DNA of 64,000 nt from Diplodia intermedia (Eukaryota; Ascomycota; Dothideomycetes; Botryosphaeriales; Botryosphaeriaceae), in contig JAKEKT010000100.1 of assembly GCA_021495925.1 (NCBI GenBank), forward strand, positions 1 through 64,000, given 5' to 3'. The notes beneath the pieces were generated by a model, which did not search any database, was not told where the DNA came from, and saw only the letters and a list, made by a program, of their open reading frames with translations. The position numbers were made by a program, and so were the translations under genes. Below, piece by piece: positions 36,816 through 47,508 of the stretch. Each line of letters starts with the position of its first letter. Positions within the stretch are counted from its first letter, which is position 1.

Positions 36816-36840
36816 CGGCGCGGCACGGCACGGCACGGCA
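36816..36840. repeat. CGGCA pentanucleotide microsatellite
   Basis: Four or more tandem CGGCA units preceded by GCGGC variants and followed by an AACGGT triplication. Confidence 0.75.
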
Positions 36841-39170
36841 ACGGTAACGGTAATGGTGTGGGCTGGTGGTAGCGCTGGTGTTGTTGTTGTTGTCGACGTC
36901 GCCGCTCCCGGCCGCCGCCGGTCGGGGAAGTGGATTGGACGTCCCGAGGTGTGGATGGGTGTCGTACCGGGAAATGCGTTATCGACACGTTGCGCAGGTA
37001 TGTGCATCGTCGGGGGACGGGGGTGGTGGGCTGGGCGAGAGGCATGCGGCGGGCGTTAAAGAGCGTTGAGGGTTGGAAGTGAAGGGCAGCGAGAGTTTGG
37101 TTGACGACAGCCCAATGTTTCCTCCCGTCTTCCTTGCTGTCCCGTCGCCGCAGCCATCCCGTATTCGTTTTTCGCATTTAGTTGCTGTTGGTTTGCGGTT
37201 GGCGATTGGTGGTTGGATGGGTGGTAGTACTACTGCTGCTGCTACTCGTGCTGCGCGCGAGAGCTGAGCGGAAGCTCTCGAACCATGATCGAAAGTTTCG
37301 GGTGGCTTTCTCTGCGTGAGCCGCTGCGGCTGAGAAGGCGGGATTGCTGCTGTGCTGCCGTGCTGCTGCCGTGGTAGCGAAGCATGTCTGTGTTCCTGCC
37401 GCTACCGGCGTCTCGGCACCCAATATATTGACGAGGCCTCGAGCTGAGGCGTGGTGGATAACGTGACTGGTTGGTTGGCGGGTGGGGGCGGCGAAAGCTA
37501 CCACAGTTACGTTACGCAAAAGAGGCAAGAATGCGAGACACGGCGTGGCCGAATGAGACGGCTGGAACAAGAGACAAGAGACGAGGTGTTGGGAATCAGC
37601 CGAGTATTATGCGCATATCCTCTTTTGCTCCGTTTGGGCGTTCCTGGTAGACACCGGCGGTTTGGCTGGCCTGGGTTTCGTTGGGCTTCTTGCGGGCTAA
37701 GCGCTGGGTGGGCGGCTAGGCTTGTGTCACGAAGGACAGGCACTGGTGGGATATGCTGACCGCATGGTAATGGATGTTGAGGAGTGGTTTCGGTGATTCT
37801 TCAGCGCTAGTGTTGGTCTACTAAGGATGATCCAATGCACCATATTGTTTGGTAAGCGGCTTGGCTACAAGGCATTACTATGTTCACAAGCATTGGACTA
37901 AGTCATCCCGTGGGGCCGATGCTCCAGAGTAAGGCTCGTCTCAGTGACTACTTGCATCCTCCTTCTTTCCCGGTCCTGCGAATAGTCAATGATATCTGTC
38001 CTGGCAATCAGAGTATGGATGAGAGAAAAGGCTTGAATATGTACGCCTCTGGTGTCAGTATGCTCAAGAAGTGAAGCGCGGTATGATGGACTTGAGTACA
38101 TATACGTTTCTATTGGCCATGGTGATATTATATTTAATGCCTTACACTAAAGTTCTTGTTCTTGTACTGACACTTAGCTTTACGCGAAAAAAAAAAAATG
38201 CTGGATTGCATTTCAGAGAAGTACTACTTGGGAGCAGTAAACCGAATATTGGCATTACCAAGATGTTGAAACTCCTGCCCGGACGCAGATGCTCACAGGT
38301 CCATTGTGCGTGCACGTCCAGATAGTTGCTTCAGCCACCCGCCCTCTCAGTCGCAATACTAAGAGACCGGGCCGGGTGTGGCAGAGCGCCATGTGGCTAG
38401 CCGGCACTACCAAAGCGGTAGTGGGGAAGTTTCCAAATCCGGCTAGCGCGCAACCCACGACCACGACCGCGGCCCTGACGAACGATGTCACGCAGCGCGA
38501 GAAACTTCTGACCGGACCCTCAGTGCTATCATCCCCACCTTGGTCTAGATTGCACCGGTGACCGGGGTTTTGTGGACTGTCACAGGTTCTTGTTGGACCC
38601 TTGACTCGGAAAGTCATCGGTGGAGAAGAAAAATTTTCGGCCGTTTTGTTCAGCCGTTTTGTTCAGCCGTTGCCTTTTCGTGTCTCCGTAGGCTCCGCGT
38701 CTGTTGGGTCGGAGAAATGACGTTGGAGAATGTGGGTGTGACGCTGGGATGCGACTGAGAGGTTAATGCTGCCCTCGAAAGGTCTTCCGTGCCTGCAACC
38801 AGTTCAGTGCGGCACCTTACAGACACTCCCTCAGTGCGCCTTTGTCTCTTGCAGAATGAAAGCCCTTCACTGTGATCTAAATGTAGATGTTGATGAGGCC
38901 CTCGCTTGCGGCGGAACCAACGCTGTGAGGTTGCGCCGAGGTGCCCAATGGGAGTGAAGTCCGGCCACCACAAGACCCACGCAGCCATGGTGGATTGCAA
39001 ACTTTGCACAGCCATCTGTGATACGTCTTTAGCGCTTGTGGGTACAAATATGGTGTTCTAAGCCAAGAAATGGTCGAGAAGATGTCAAAATCTTTGAATA
39101 TAAGGGTTTTGGATCCACCGGCTTTTCGTCAAGCAACACGAGAACCTCCCAGTTCTTCTACAGCTTCAAC

Positions 39171-39251
39171 GGTGGTGTGGTGTAATGGTATCACGCCTCG
39201 TTGTGGAAACGCAACGCCGATGTAATCTGGGTTCGATTCCCAGCACCGCCA
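39171..39251 (+). tRNA. tRNA-His (GUG) with a 10-nt intron
   Basis: The acceptor GGTGGTG pairs fully with CACCGCC followed by A73. The D arm, an anticodon stem CCTCG/CGATG (one mismatch), anticodon GTG at 39203-39205, and the T arm CTGGG-TTCGATT-CCCAG are all present. Ten extra bases (39207-39216) lie immediately after position 37, the universal site of eukaryotic tRNA introns. A box (TGGTGTAATGG) and B box (GGTTCGATTCC) match polymerase III signals, and a T6 run lies at 39293-39298. The loop matches my recollection of yeast tRNA-His (TCGTTGTGG followed by CCGATG). Because of the anticodon-stem mismatch I leave some room for a decayed copy. Confidence 0.85.
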
Positions 39252-41289
39252 GATGTCAGCATCTGGGCCTCTCAGAGGTCCTCAGTACTCTCTTTTTTGC
39301 TCTTCTATGCCCCTGTTGCCGCTTAGAAGAAGACCGACTCATTTTGAAGAGCGTTGCGGTAGTAAAGTCCAAGTGTTGAAGGTTGAACACCCACGGTGCG
39401 AGTCTCGACGATAGTCCTCGAGCTCCCAAGCTCTTTTCATTCCTCCTTACGGTCTCCTCATGTTCCCACTGGGATCAATGAGCTTGAGCAGCGTCTCCTC
39501 TTCGATAGGTCCGGCTTGGTGGTGTCCTGTGGGGTAGCTCAGAGCTGATGCAATTTACCTTCCGGTACCAAGAAACGCGTCTCCTCAGGGGTGTTTCTCA
39601 GATGAGGCACGTTGCTTTTCCCATTTCTCAGTTGCATACGTCGCCTCGCCGGCAGTGCTGCAGCAACACTCGGAGGAGGCTGGCCGAAAGATGTCCACAT
39701 AGATACCCCACAAAGCATCCATGTGTGACATCGGCAGGCAGCAGCAGCCTTCGTCACGACCAGTCAATGGCCTTTCCAATGGGTCCGCTGGACCATCGCG
39801 TGTGTATCCATCGTCGCGCAGTGGTATGCACAGCTCTTTCCCGCCTGTCCCATCCCCAAAGGACTGTTTGCTTCAATTTATCATCTGGGCCGATGATTCT
39901 GGCTGGTCTGTCCGAAGGGACGCCGGACGTGGTCCACTTCGACGTGGCGGGGGGCGTGGAAACTATGGCACGATTCGAAAGCGGACATGGAACGTACGGT
40001 TCGCGTGTACCGATGCTGCAGCAGGCGTGGTTGGCTCTGAGTATGCGAATGAGAGGGCGACGGTGTCAGGAAACGGGATCTGGCGGTCGAGTCTGTAGAT
40101 GTGTCGTTGACGATGAGCGGGCGCAAGGGGGCGGGATAAGCCAGGGTGAGCGGAGTTGAGCCGCTCCGATTACGGTGCAGCCCATCTATCTGACATCACG
40201 TCACGAGCCGTCAACAGAGCGTTCTCAAAGATGCTTTTTTTTTTTTCTGTTACTTGTCGCTGAAAAAACATTGCGTTGACAACACTTTGCACTGCGTCTC
40301 ATCGCAATTCCAAATCGCCGTGGACTTGTCGGTACTGCAGCAGAGCCAGCCGGCGACGCATGCATTTCAACACTCCCAGCACTACCAAGAAGTTGACTGC
40401 GCAGCATCCATGCTAAATGCTTACACCCGAGACGCCAGAGCACTCCTGCGGCAGCGAGATTCCGCATTTGCAGGCATGAGCCAACCCCTGCACCATCTTA
40501 CTTGCCTTGCTAGCCGGTGCCTGATGGTCGAACGTAGGGAGGATAATAAGATTATAATTATAGCCACGGATAGCATGCTCATGCAATGCTGCAAGGTCCC
40601 GGGAAAAGCCGTTGAGGCCAGGATGGGCTCTCTTGCGGCGGCCAAGCGATTATCAAGACTCGACCCGAGACGTCGCACAGCACATGGGAAGCGGCAACGC
40701 ACGAGTGTGCTGGCACCTACGATTGCACGAGCGCACGCGGAGCATCGTGCCTATTCCGCATGTTTGGAATGTTTGCTTCTTCCTGCTCCGGCCCGTTTCT
40801 GACTACATGCGTCTACGTGGGTTTGGAAGCATTCTTGTTGAGCGCTCAACATTTATTGTTTCATCGTCTTCGTTGCATATGTGGTGTTCGATCATCTGCT
40901 TAGAAAACAGTCCTTACCTTTGAACGCAAGGGCAGTGGCAGGTGAGCTTGCATGTTGCGGGCGGCGACATCGGGGGCTGCAACTGCAACCCCGGCGCTTA
41001 CACGCCCAAAAGAGCGGCACAGATGGCACATGTATTCTGTGTTTGTGTCGAACTGGTAAAAGTACGACGCCGCACTGTTTTCCAGTGCTGGCTTGTGGGC
41101 TTATATCTGACAGTTTGTTTCTATTGTTCCTCGTCTTTCTGGATCTACTTTGCGCGTACTTTTTTGAACAGTGTGACGTCCACCACATCATATCATGGGT
41201 GCACCGTGGTGGCATGTCTTGCAGACATGTGATTGCAATTCTTATTCGGAAGATCTGGTCCGGAAACTCTGATCCTGAGCGGCTGTGAA
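39252..41289. other. No gene recognised
   Basis: About 2 kb between tRNA-His and the HET relic. Only short overlapping frames without motifs are seen, and a poly-T run at about 40234-40245. Confidence 0.5.
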
Positions 41290-41938
41290 ATGCGGTGCAG
41301 GGCGTGGAGTGGCTGGAAAACGTGCTGCCAGCTCTCGTCGATGTGTTGGAGCAGGCTCCGCACCCGGGGGCTTCTGCACATGCGGCCCACGAGAAGTGCT
41401 CGGCGCGGTTTTTCCGAGCTGGGGATGGAGAGCAGCGCGCTGAAGAAGCAGCTGCATAAGTACGGTGGCGGACGGTGCGGACGGACCAAGGAGCTGGATC
41501 CTGCGAGACTGGCGTACGCTGTGCGCAATCGGGAGACTACGGCTTGGCCGGTTGAGGCGTTGCTGGATCCCAAATCGAAAGCGTTCCCGAAAGGGTACAT
41601 GGCCATCTCTCATGTCTGGTCCGACGGCACTGGTGTGAGGACCGGCGGTCGGATGTTGTGAACGAATGCCTTATTCCATACTTCATGGACGTGGCCAAGA
41701 AATTGAACTGCGACAGCGTATGGTGAAATTCTATCTGCATCTCCATGGAGCAAGAAGTGAGGATTGCGTTGAACCAGATGCAACTGAACTACGAGCAGGC
41801 CAAACACGCCATGGTCCACGATGGAATACCTACTACAAGTAGACTGGGCGGAGGATGGCAGTCCCACAAATGCTCTAATCCTCTCACCGTGGTTTACAAG
41901 AGGCCTCCTGCATGGGCATGTTAATCACTTTGATATGT
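41290..41938 (+). pseudogene. HET-domain protein relic
   Basis: Pieces in three frames together spell part of a HET-domain protein. VEWLENVLPALVDVLEQA and AHEKCSARF lie in one frame, RRGFSELGMESSALKK and GYMAISHVWSDGTGV (the first HET motif) in another, then VNECLIPYFMDVAKKLNCDSVW in a third. That piece is followed by TGA where the family has Trp. NSICISMEQ and EYLLQVDWAEDGSP come next, and LSPWFTRG ends the recognisable part. At least four frame changes and one nonsense codon make it non-functional. HET proteins act in fungal non-self recognition; an intact but different HET gene lies 5.5 kb downstream. The TGG-to-TGA change would fit a C-to-T type mutation but is a single event. Confidence 0.8.
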
Positions 41939-43410
41939 AGTTCGCATGCTTCCGTCGCACTGTGCATTCAGCGGGCTCCGCAGAGGCCGGAGGGCTGCTT
42001 TCTCTTGTACGCTCCCGGCAAGTTGTCTGGCAACCTACTGTACGTTCTCGTTAGGGCCGCGGGTTTGGGTAGATGGAGGACGGCTGTATGTGCATTGATT
42101 CTCACAGCGTTGGGTGCGTGAAAATGGCCAACTCTGGAGAGGCGGACACGAGGATGGTAGGGCTCTTGCAATTCAATATTGGATGCAAAGCTGGAAAACC
42201 ACAACAGAAGGCGGAAGACGTACTACAGGCGTACAAGCAGTGTGGCGGTATCTGGATATTAAGGAATCATGAGTGCAAGCGCGCAAAGAAAAAAGGACAA
42301 GGACGCTCGGACAAGATCGTCTGATGTTGTGATGTCACTTGCTTAAGCGAATGGTACCTCCATGACACCTGCCGTCCGAGCTTTGCTTTTTTCTCAGTCG
42401 ATGCCCTGCTTCCCCGTCGACTTCCTGCGCTAAGAACCGGGCACATTCTTTCGGGGGCACGCTCCATCACCTGACGCTCGCCCCTTCGTCACTTATCTCC
42501 GGTCCTCCGCGTGCACAGTGTCGGACGACTACTTGCCCCTATAACGCGTTCCCCATGCGAACCGGAAGACGTAGTCAACGACATGCCATCCGCGTCTGTA
42601 GAGTGCTAAAAATGGCTCTGTTTGGCTTCGAGAGCCTGTGTATTTCGTCGGTACTTACCATGGGTGATAACACCATCGCGCTCAGCTTCTTTGGTACGTC
42701 ATGATAAGGGAAATGGGCTCACCGGACATTTTTGATTCATGGTTGTCTTGACGGCAAACCCCTGTGTGGCGGGGCCCCGTGCAATAGGCTCGAGTGCTTG
42801 TTTAACACGAATCGTGCAGATGACCTACTCCATCCCCAGCCACAAAGGGGGTACTACAAGCGATCACACAAGCGACGTCGGAAATCTAAGATCTCAGAGA
42901 ACAGATCTTCGAGGAATATTCTCGATTATCGAACCATGTAACGGCGGAAATGGTTGGAGCCTGAAAATTGCCGGAATTGGTAAATCCAGGCTAGCGCCCG
43001 TCCCTTCGCCTCAAAAATTGTGGGCCTGTCTCAAGTTCCCAACGGCGGCGGGATGTCGTCAACGGGGGTCTTTCGGGGTGAAGGTACGGGACGGGCGTGA
43101 CCCTGAGTCGGCACAGCCGAGGATCCCGAAGGGATCGACAGAGGTGGTGCAACTGTCATCCCACAAGTGATCTCCCGAGCCCGAGCCGGCACCCAACATT
43201 CACTTCCCTGTCAAAAAGGGAAAACGAACATAAGGAATGACCGTCTCCTACAATCGCTCTTCCAGCGAAGCCTACCCATCACTCCATGCCTCTGCAACTT
43301 TCGGGCCGGGTCAAGCGCAGCGCACATTCAAGGTTCCATCCAACCATCGAGACGAATTGGAGACCAGGAACTGATTTGAGAGCAGCAGCAATGTTTCACT
43401 TCCGGACACC
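41939..43410. other. No gene recognised
   Basis: About 1.5 kb of accessory sequence between the HET relic and the FAD monooxygenase start. It probably holds the upstream region of the latter; no family or RNA gene is visible. Confidence 0.5.
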
Positions 43411-45599
43411 ATGCCAAACTTCAGCCGCAGCCTACATAATTGCGATGTCGCCATCGCAGGGGCTGGCCCGGCAGGCCTCATGCTTGCGTCAGTTCCCGTC
43501 GTACCAGTATCAAGAAGTGGATAATTAACCTCTACTCAGGGACAATCTCGTTCGCTTCGGGATCAAGATCAATATAGTTGACAACAAGGCACACCAGACC
43601 TTGGTCGGCAGAGCAGATGGTCTCCAACCCAAAACTCTCGAAACCTTACGGCAGATGCGGTTGGTTGACGGGCTCCTGCCCAAGGGCGTGAAGGTCTTTG
43701 ATATATGCTTCTGGGTATTTTTTCCCCTGTACAGAATACATCTTCTTCAGTCAAGACAGGTAGTATCAGAGATGCTGATTGTCGAGGAAGAAGTCTTCCC
43801 AGAAGGACAAGATGCACAGAGACAGACGGGCCGTACACTATCCCCCGGAGACTGTCGACCTTCTGGATCCCTATCTTCTGCTTGTCCATCAGGGTATCAT
43901 CGAGGAAGTCTTTATCAACGATCTGAAAGAGCGCAACATTGAGATACGGAGGGACACGACGTTGATGGATTACGCATACACTGGAAAAACAAGTCCGCTC
44001 GAAATCACCTACTTGGCTGACAACCAGTATCGATGTTCGACGAATGCCAGCTACCTTGTCGGATGCGACGGGGGCCGTTCGGCGATACGCAAGTCGATTG
44101 GGGCTCAGTTCCTGGGGGCTTCGTCCGACTCGGTCTGGGGCATCCTGGACGGCGAAATCGAGACGGACTTCCCAGACCTCTGGTCCAAATCCCTGATTCA
44201 TTCCGAGGACGCTGGGTCAATCATGATGATGCCGCGCGAGCGCAACATGACTCGGGTGTATGTTGAATTAAAGCCGGATTTGAGGGGGGGCACATCCAGG
44301 GACGAGCTTTCGCAGTCACTTGTCATGCAACGAGCCAAGGAGATCATGGACCCCTTCCGCCTCCGGTGGAAGACGGTCGGTACGTGCATCGCCTATACGA
44401 ACGCTACATATAACTCACCGGGCTAACAATATACAGAGTGGTTTGGGCGCTATGTAGTCGGTCAGCGCGTCTCCACCAAGTTCGCAGATCAAAGGAGGCG
44501 GGTGTTCATCTGTGGAGACGTAAGGAGCCCCCCGCAACGAGTGGGAAGAAAAATCGCGCTCACTAGCCGCACAGGCCGCTCACACGCACTCGCCCAAGGC
44601 CGCGCAGGGCATGTAAGTGCCGATGCTTCTTCCATATCTATATCACCCGAAGCACTGACCACCACCGCCTCCTCCTCCCACAGGAACACCTCGATGCACG
44701 ACGCATGGAACCTGGCCTGGAAGCTCAATTTCGCGGTCCGCAAACTGGCCAAGCCCGCCCTCCTCGCCACCTACGAAGCCGAGCGGCGCAAGGTGGCCGA
44801 AGACCTGATCAAGTTCGACTACGCGCACGCCCGCACCTTCGCGGCGGGCGACTGGGACGCGCTGGCGACCAACTTCGCCGCCTACACGCGCTTCATCTCG
44901 GGCGTGGGCGCCGAGTACGACGCCAACGTCCTCAACCACGCCGCCATCGTCTCCCCGCGCCCGTTCGGCGGCGACCTCGCGCCGGGCCGCCTGCCCACGC
45001 CGGCCAAGGCGACGCGCTACGCCGACGCCAACCCGGTCGACGTGCACCTCGACATCCCGGCGCTGGGCCAGTTCCGCATCTACCTCTTCTGCGGCGACGC
45101 GACGGCTTCCGGCTCGCGCCCCTTCCTCGACGCCCTCTGCCGCGCCGCCGCCTCGCCGCAGCTGTCCTTCACCGGCCGCATGAGCGCCGCCACCGACGCC
45201 AGCTACACCCTGCAGCCGCCCGCCGCCGCCCCCCACGACGCCTTCGTCTGCCCCGCCCGCTACACCGCCACCTCGTGCCTGCTGACGTGGGCCCTCGTCA
45301 CCGCGACGCCCCGCGAGCGGCTCGAGCTGGCCGACCTGCCCGCCGCCCTGCGCGACGCGCCGTGGACCGTGTATCTGGACGATTGCGCCGCCGCGGCGTT
45401 GGATACGCGGGGCATGGCGTGCATCGAGAAGTGGCTGGGCGGGCTGGAGGGCGCCGAGACGGCGGTGGCGATTGTGCGGCCGGATGGCTATGTGGGGACG
45501 GTGAGGGTTTGGGCGGACGGGAGTAGGGAATCTGGGAGGGAGGCGGTGGGGTGGGTGGATGAGTATTTCGAGGGGTTTTTGTCGGATAGTATTAGGTAG
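43411..45599 (+). CDS. FAD-dependent aromatic monooxygenase (phenol 2-monooxygenase-like)
   Basis: Six exons (43411-43487, 43540-43714, 43803-44379, 44437-44519, 44575-44612, 44684-45599) encode 621 residues. The N-terminal FAD-binding fold has CDVAIAGAGPAGLMLA (GxGxxG) split by the first intron, RADGLQPKTLE, the NAD(P)H/FAD motif YLVGCDGGRSAIRK, and the second FAD motif RVFICGDAAHTHSPKAAQG, which is itself built from three exons. The region then reads NTSMHDAWNLAWKL. The C-terminal third resembles the thioredoxin-like dimerisation domain of phenol hydroxylases. Enzymes of this class hydroxylate phenols and other aromatics using NADPH and oxygen; the actual substrate is unknown. The intron 43715-43802 acceptor was chosen because it is the only one restoring the frame of HYPPETVDLLDP. 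The gene is intact although its neighbours are relics. Confidence 0.88.
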
Positions 45600-46218
45600 A
45601 GGCGCTGTGGGGGAAGGCTGGAGTATGAGGGAGTAAGGGAAAAAGGGATGTATGTATACGTTAATATGTAATAGCGAACGGGTTTGCACAATGATACTAA
45701 TTGGCTGGCGTCACGCACTATTTACCATGCCTTCATGATTGTTTCTCGGGAGAGAGGAAAGACAGCAGAAACACAACATGTCACAGAAGATCTAAACTCT
45801 CTGAGCTCCGCGGGGACGCTGCATTCTTCCTATGTATATGTGGGTGGCTAAATCTAATATCTGGATGAATCTCTCCGCACTGAAGTCTTACCTTTACGCC
45901 CAGGAATTGGATTCAAGAAGTAAAGTGCACGGAAGATGGTCGTAAGGGCTAAATGCTTATGACATCCGCTGTGGCACAAAGCTCTGATAATTAAAGACAT
46001 GTCAAACTCACTCATCACTTCAATTCTTCGGGCTCTGTTTACCTGGTGTGGCGTTCTGTAGGGACGGGGCGACATGACAAAACAGTGACATGCCATGCAC
46101 GCACGACGACCACCACAAACAACCACTTCCACACAACTTTCCCCCGCACACCCCGATTTCAAAGCAACCCATCCCAAACGCTTCAGATAGCAAAACAGAT
46201 GCCCAGAGGGCAAAAGAA
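45600..46218. other. No gene recognised
   Basis: 3' flank of the monooxygenase and short chance frames only. Confidence 0.5.
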
Positions 46219-46336
46219 TGCGTCGGCCGGGAATCGAACCCGGGGCTCATCGAGATTACACGATCATGGCACCTGAGCTAACTCAGATAATATAGTCGCA
46301 TGGCAACGATGAATTTTACCACTAAACCACCAACGC
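46219..46336 (-). tRNA. tRNA-Gly (GCC) with a 47-nt intron
   Basis: On the minus strand, the acceptor GCGTTGG pairs with CCGACGC (one G-T pair), followed by A73. The D arm, anticodon stem CATCG/CGATG, anticodon GCC (46302-46304) and T arm CCGGG-TTCGATT-CCCGG are all intact. Exactly between positions 37 and 38 lie 47 extra bases (46254-46300) containing the near-palindrome CTGAGTTAGCTCAG. Removing them gives a textbook tRNA-Gly. A T4 run (minus strand, 46212-46215) follows the 3' end within four bases as terminator. Confidence 0.93.
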
Positions 46337-47508
46337 CGTCATAGGCATTTCACCGCCTTGATATGGGAAGGTGGGTTAAGTAGCATTAATATACTTAATA
46401 TTTTTTCAATCCGTGGGCTACGGACACATCTTTAGGATCTCCCAAGACCTTAGTGTAGATTAGACGAATTCACACAGATAGGGAACGTTATAAATAGTCA
46501 AGTAATAAGCAACATATAATTTATTATAGACGGAGGACTTTCGAGGACTTCGTCGTTAGTCGAAGAAACGTTATAGTTATTCCATTAAAACTCCGACGTT
46601 TCCACGAGATGAGAGAAGACTAAGACGTAGAAAGAAAGTTAAACGATAATGGCCAGTTGTCTTATCGGCATGTCTTTCTTCTCCAACACATCCCCACGCT
46701 CATAACGCAGCATGTCACCTACTAGCCCGACAGCGCTCAACCTGTCCCGTATGGCCCCATTCCGCTTTCCATGGTTGCGCCCAGGAGCGCTGTCAATGCG
46801 AATGCGGCAACCGGCAACATGTTTGGCCCGACGGACCTGCGCCACCGTCGCGAGTCTGTACTCGAGCGCGCCGGACATGCCTAAGGGGATGCTGTTGACA
46901 TGTTTTACCGCATAGCTACCGCCCTCTCATGGCCTACATGGTATTTGGGTAGCAATTAGCTGCCGCAAAATTGATGAATCCGACAAAACCTTTTGGCCTG
47001 ACTCTTTCTGCCAAATACGCCCGCAGAGTGTTTCTGGTGATAGTGTCCGAGATCGGGCTCTATCAGCCTTGGAGGCTATCATGCGGGGCTGCTGTCTGAG
47101 GATTTCTGGTCAGAATGTAAGCGCTGACACTCTCTGCCCCACGTTCATCTTGTCTCTCTACATTGACACGAACGCATTCGGGTTGGTATTCATGTGGTGA
47201 CTCTTCGCGCAACTCGTCAAGCTCACCCATGGCCATCATTCTCCGCATTCGACATGATCATTCAGCCATCTACACGGGAAACATTTACCCCGCGTCTGAC
47301 GTCCACAGCGGGTGAGATGCCTGTCCCTCACCCATCTCTTCGCCTGTGTTGCAATATCCGCAGATAGCTTAGTCAGCGAGGAGCAGGGTATATAAGCGAC
47401 CCTCAGGGTCGCCTCTCCTCTGCTCCTCATGCCAATACAACACTCCTCACCAAACACCACCAAATCGCAACAGCCTGATACCACACTGTCGACGAAAACG
47501 TAGCTACA
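46337..47508. other. AT-rich spacer upstream of the HET gene
   Basis: The first 300 bp (46380-46660) are markedly richer in A/T and TA dinucleotides than the rest of the window, and could be eroded repeat DNA. The remainder is the upstream region of the HET-domain gene with its TATA box. No gene is visible. Confidence 0.5.
47389..47396 (+). promoter_or_regulatory. TATA box of the HET-domain gene
   Basis: TATATAAG lies about 115 bp upstream of the start codon at 47509, a good distance for a core promoter with a short 5' UTR. Confidence 0.55.

Larger units (their letters stand above)
34131..39170. other. 5-kb region with no recognisable gene
   Basis: 3' flank of the CRIB gene followed by sequence rich in microsatellites and short chance frames. 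The largest open frame (minus 36443-37177) is Arg/Pro/Ala-rich and overlaps other frames antisense; I do not regard it as coding. No RNA gene was found before the tRNA-His at 39171. Confidence 0.55.

Noticed and set aside
36443..37177. 244-codon open frame on the minus strand
   Set aside because: Low-complexity Arg/Pro/His/Gln content in a microsatellite-rich region; overlaps other chance frames.
43779..43802. Upstream extension of monooxygenase exon 3
   Set aside because: The frame here lacks an ATG and is better explained as the end of intron 2, whose TCCCAG acceptor at 43797-43802 restores the family reading frame.
44643..45689. 348-codon frame antisense to the FAD monooxygenase
   Set aside because: Shadow of a GC-rich last exon; Gly/Arg/Val-rich with no motif.
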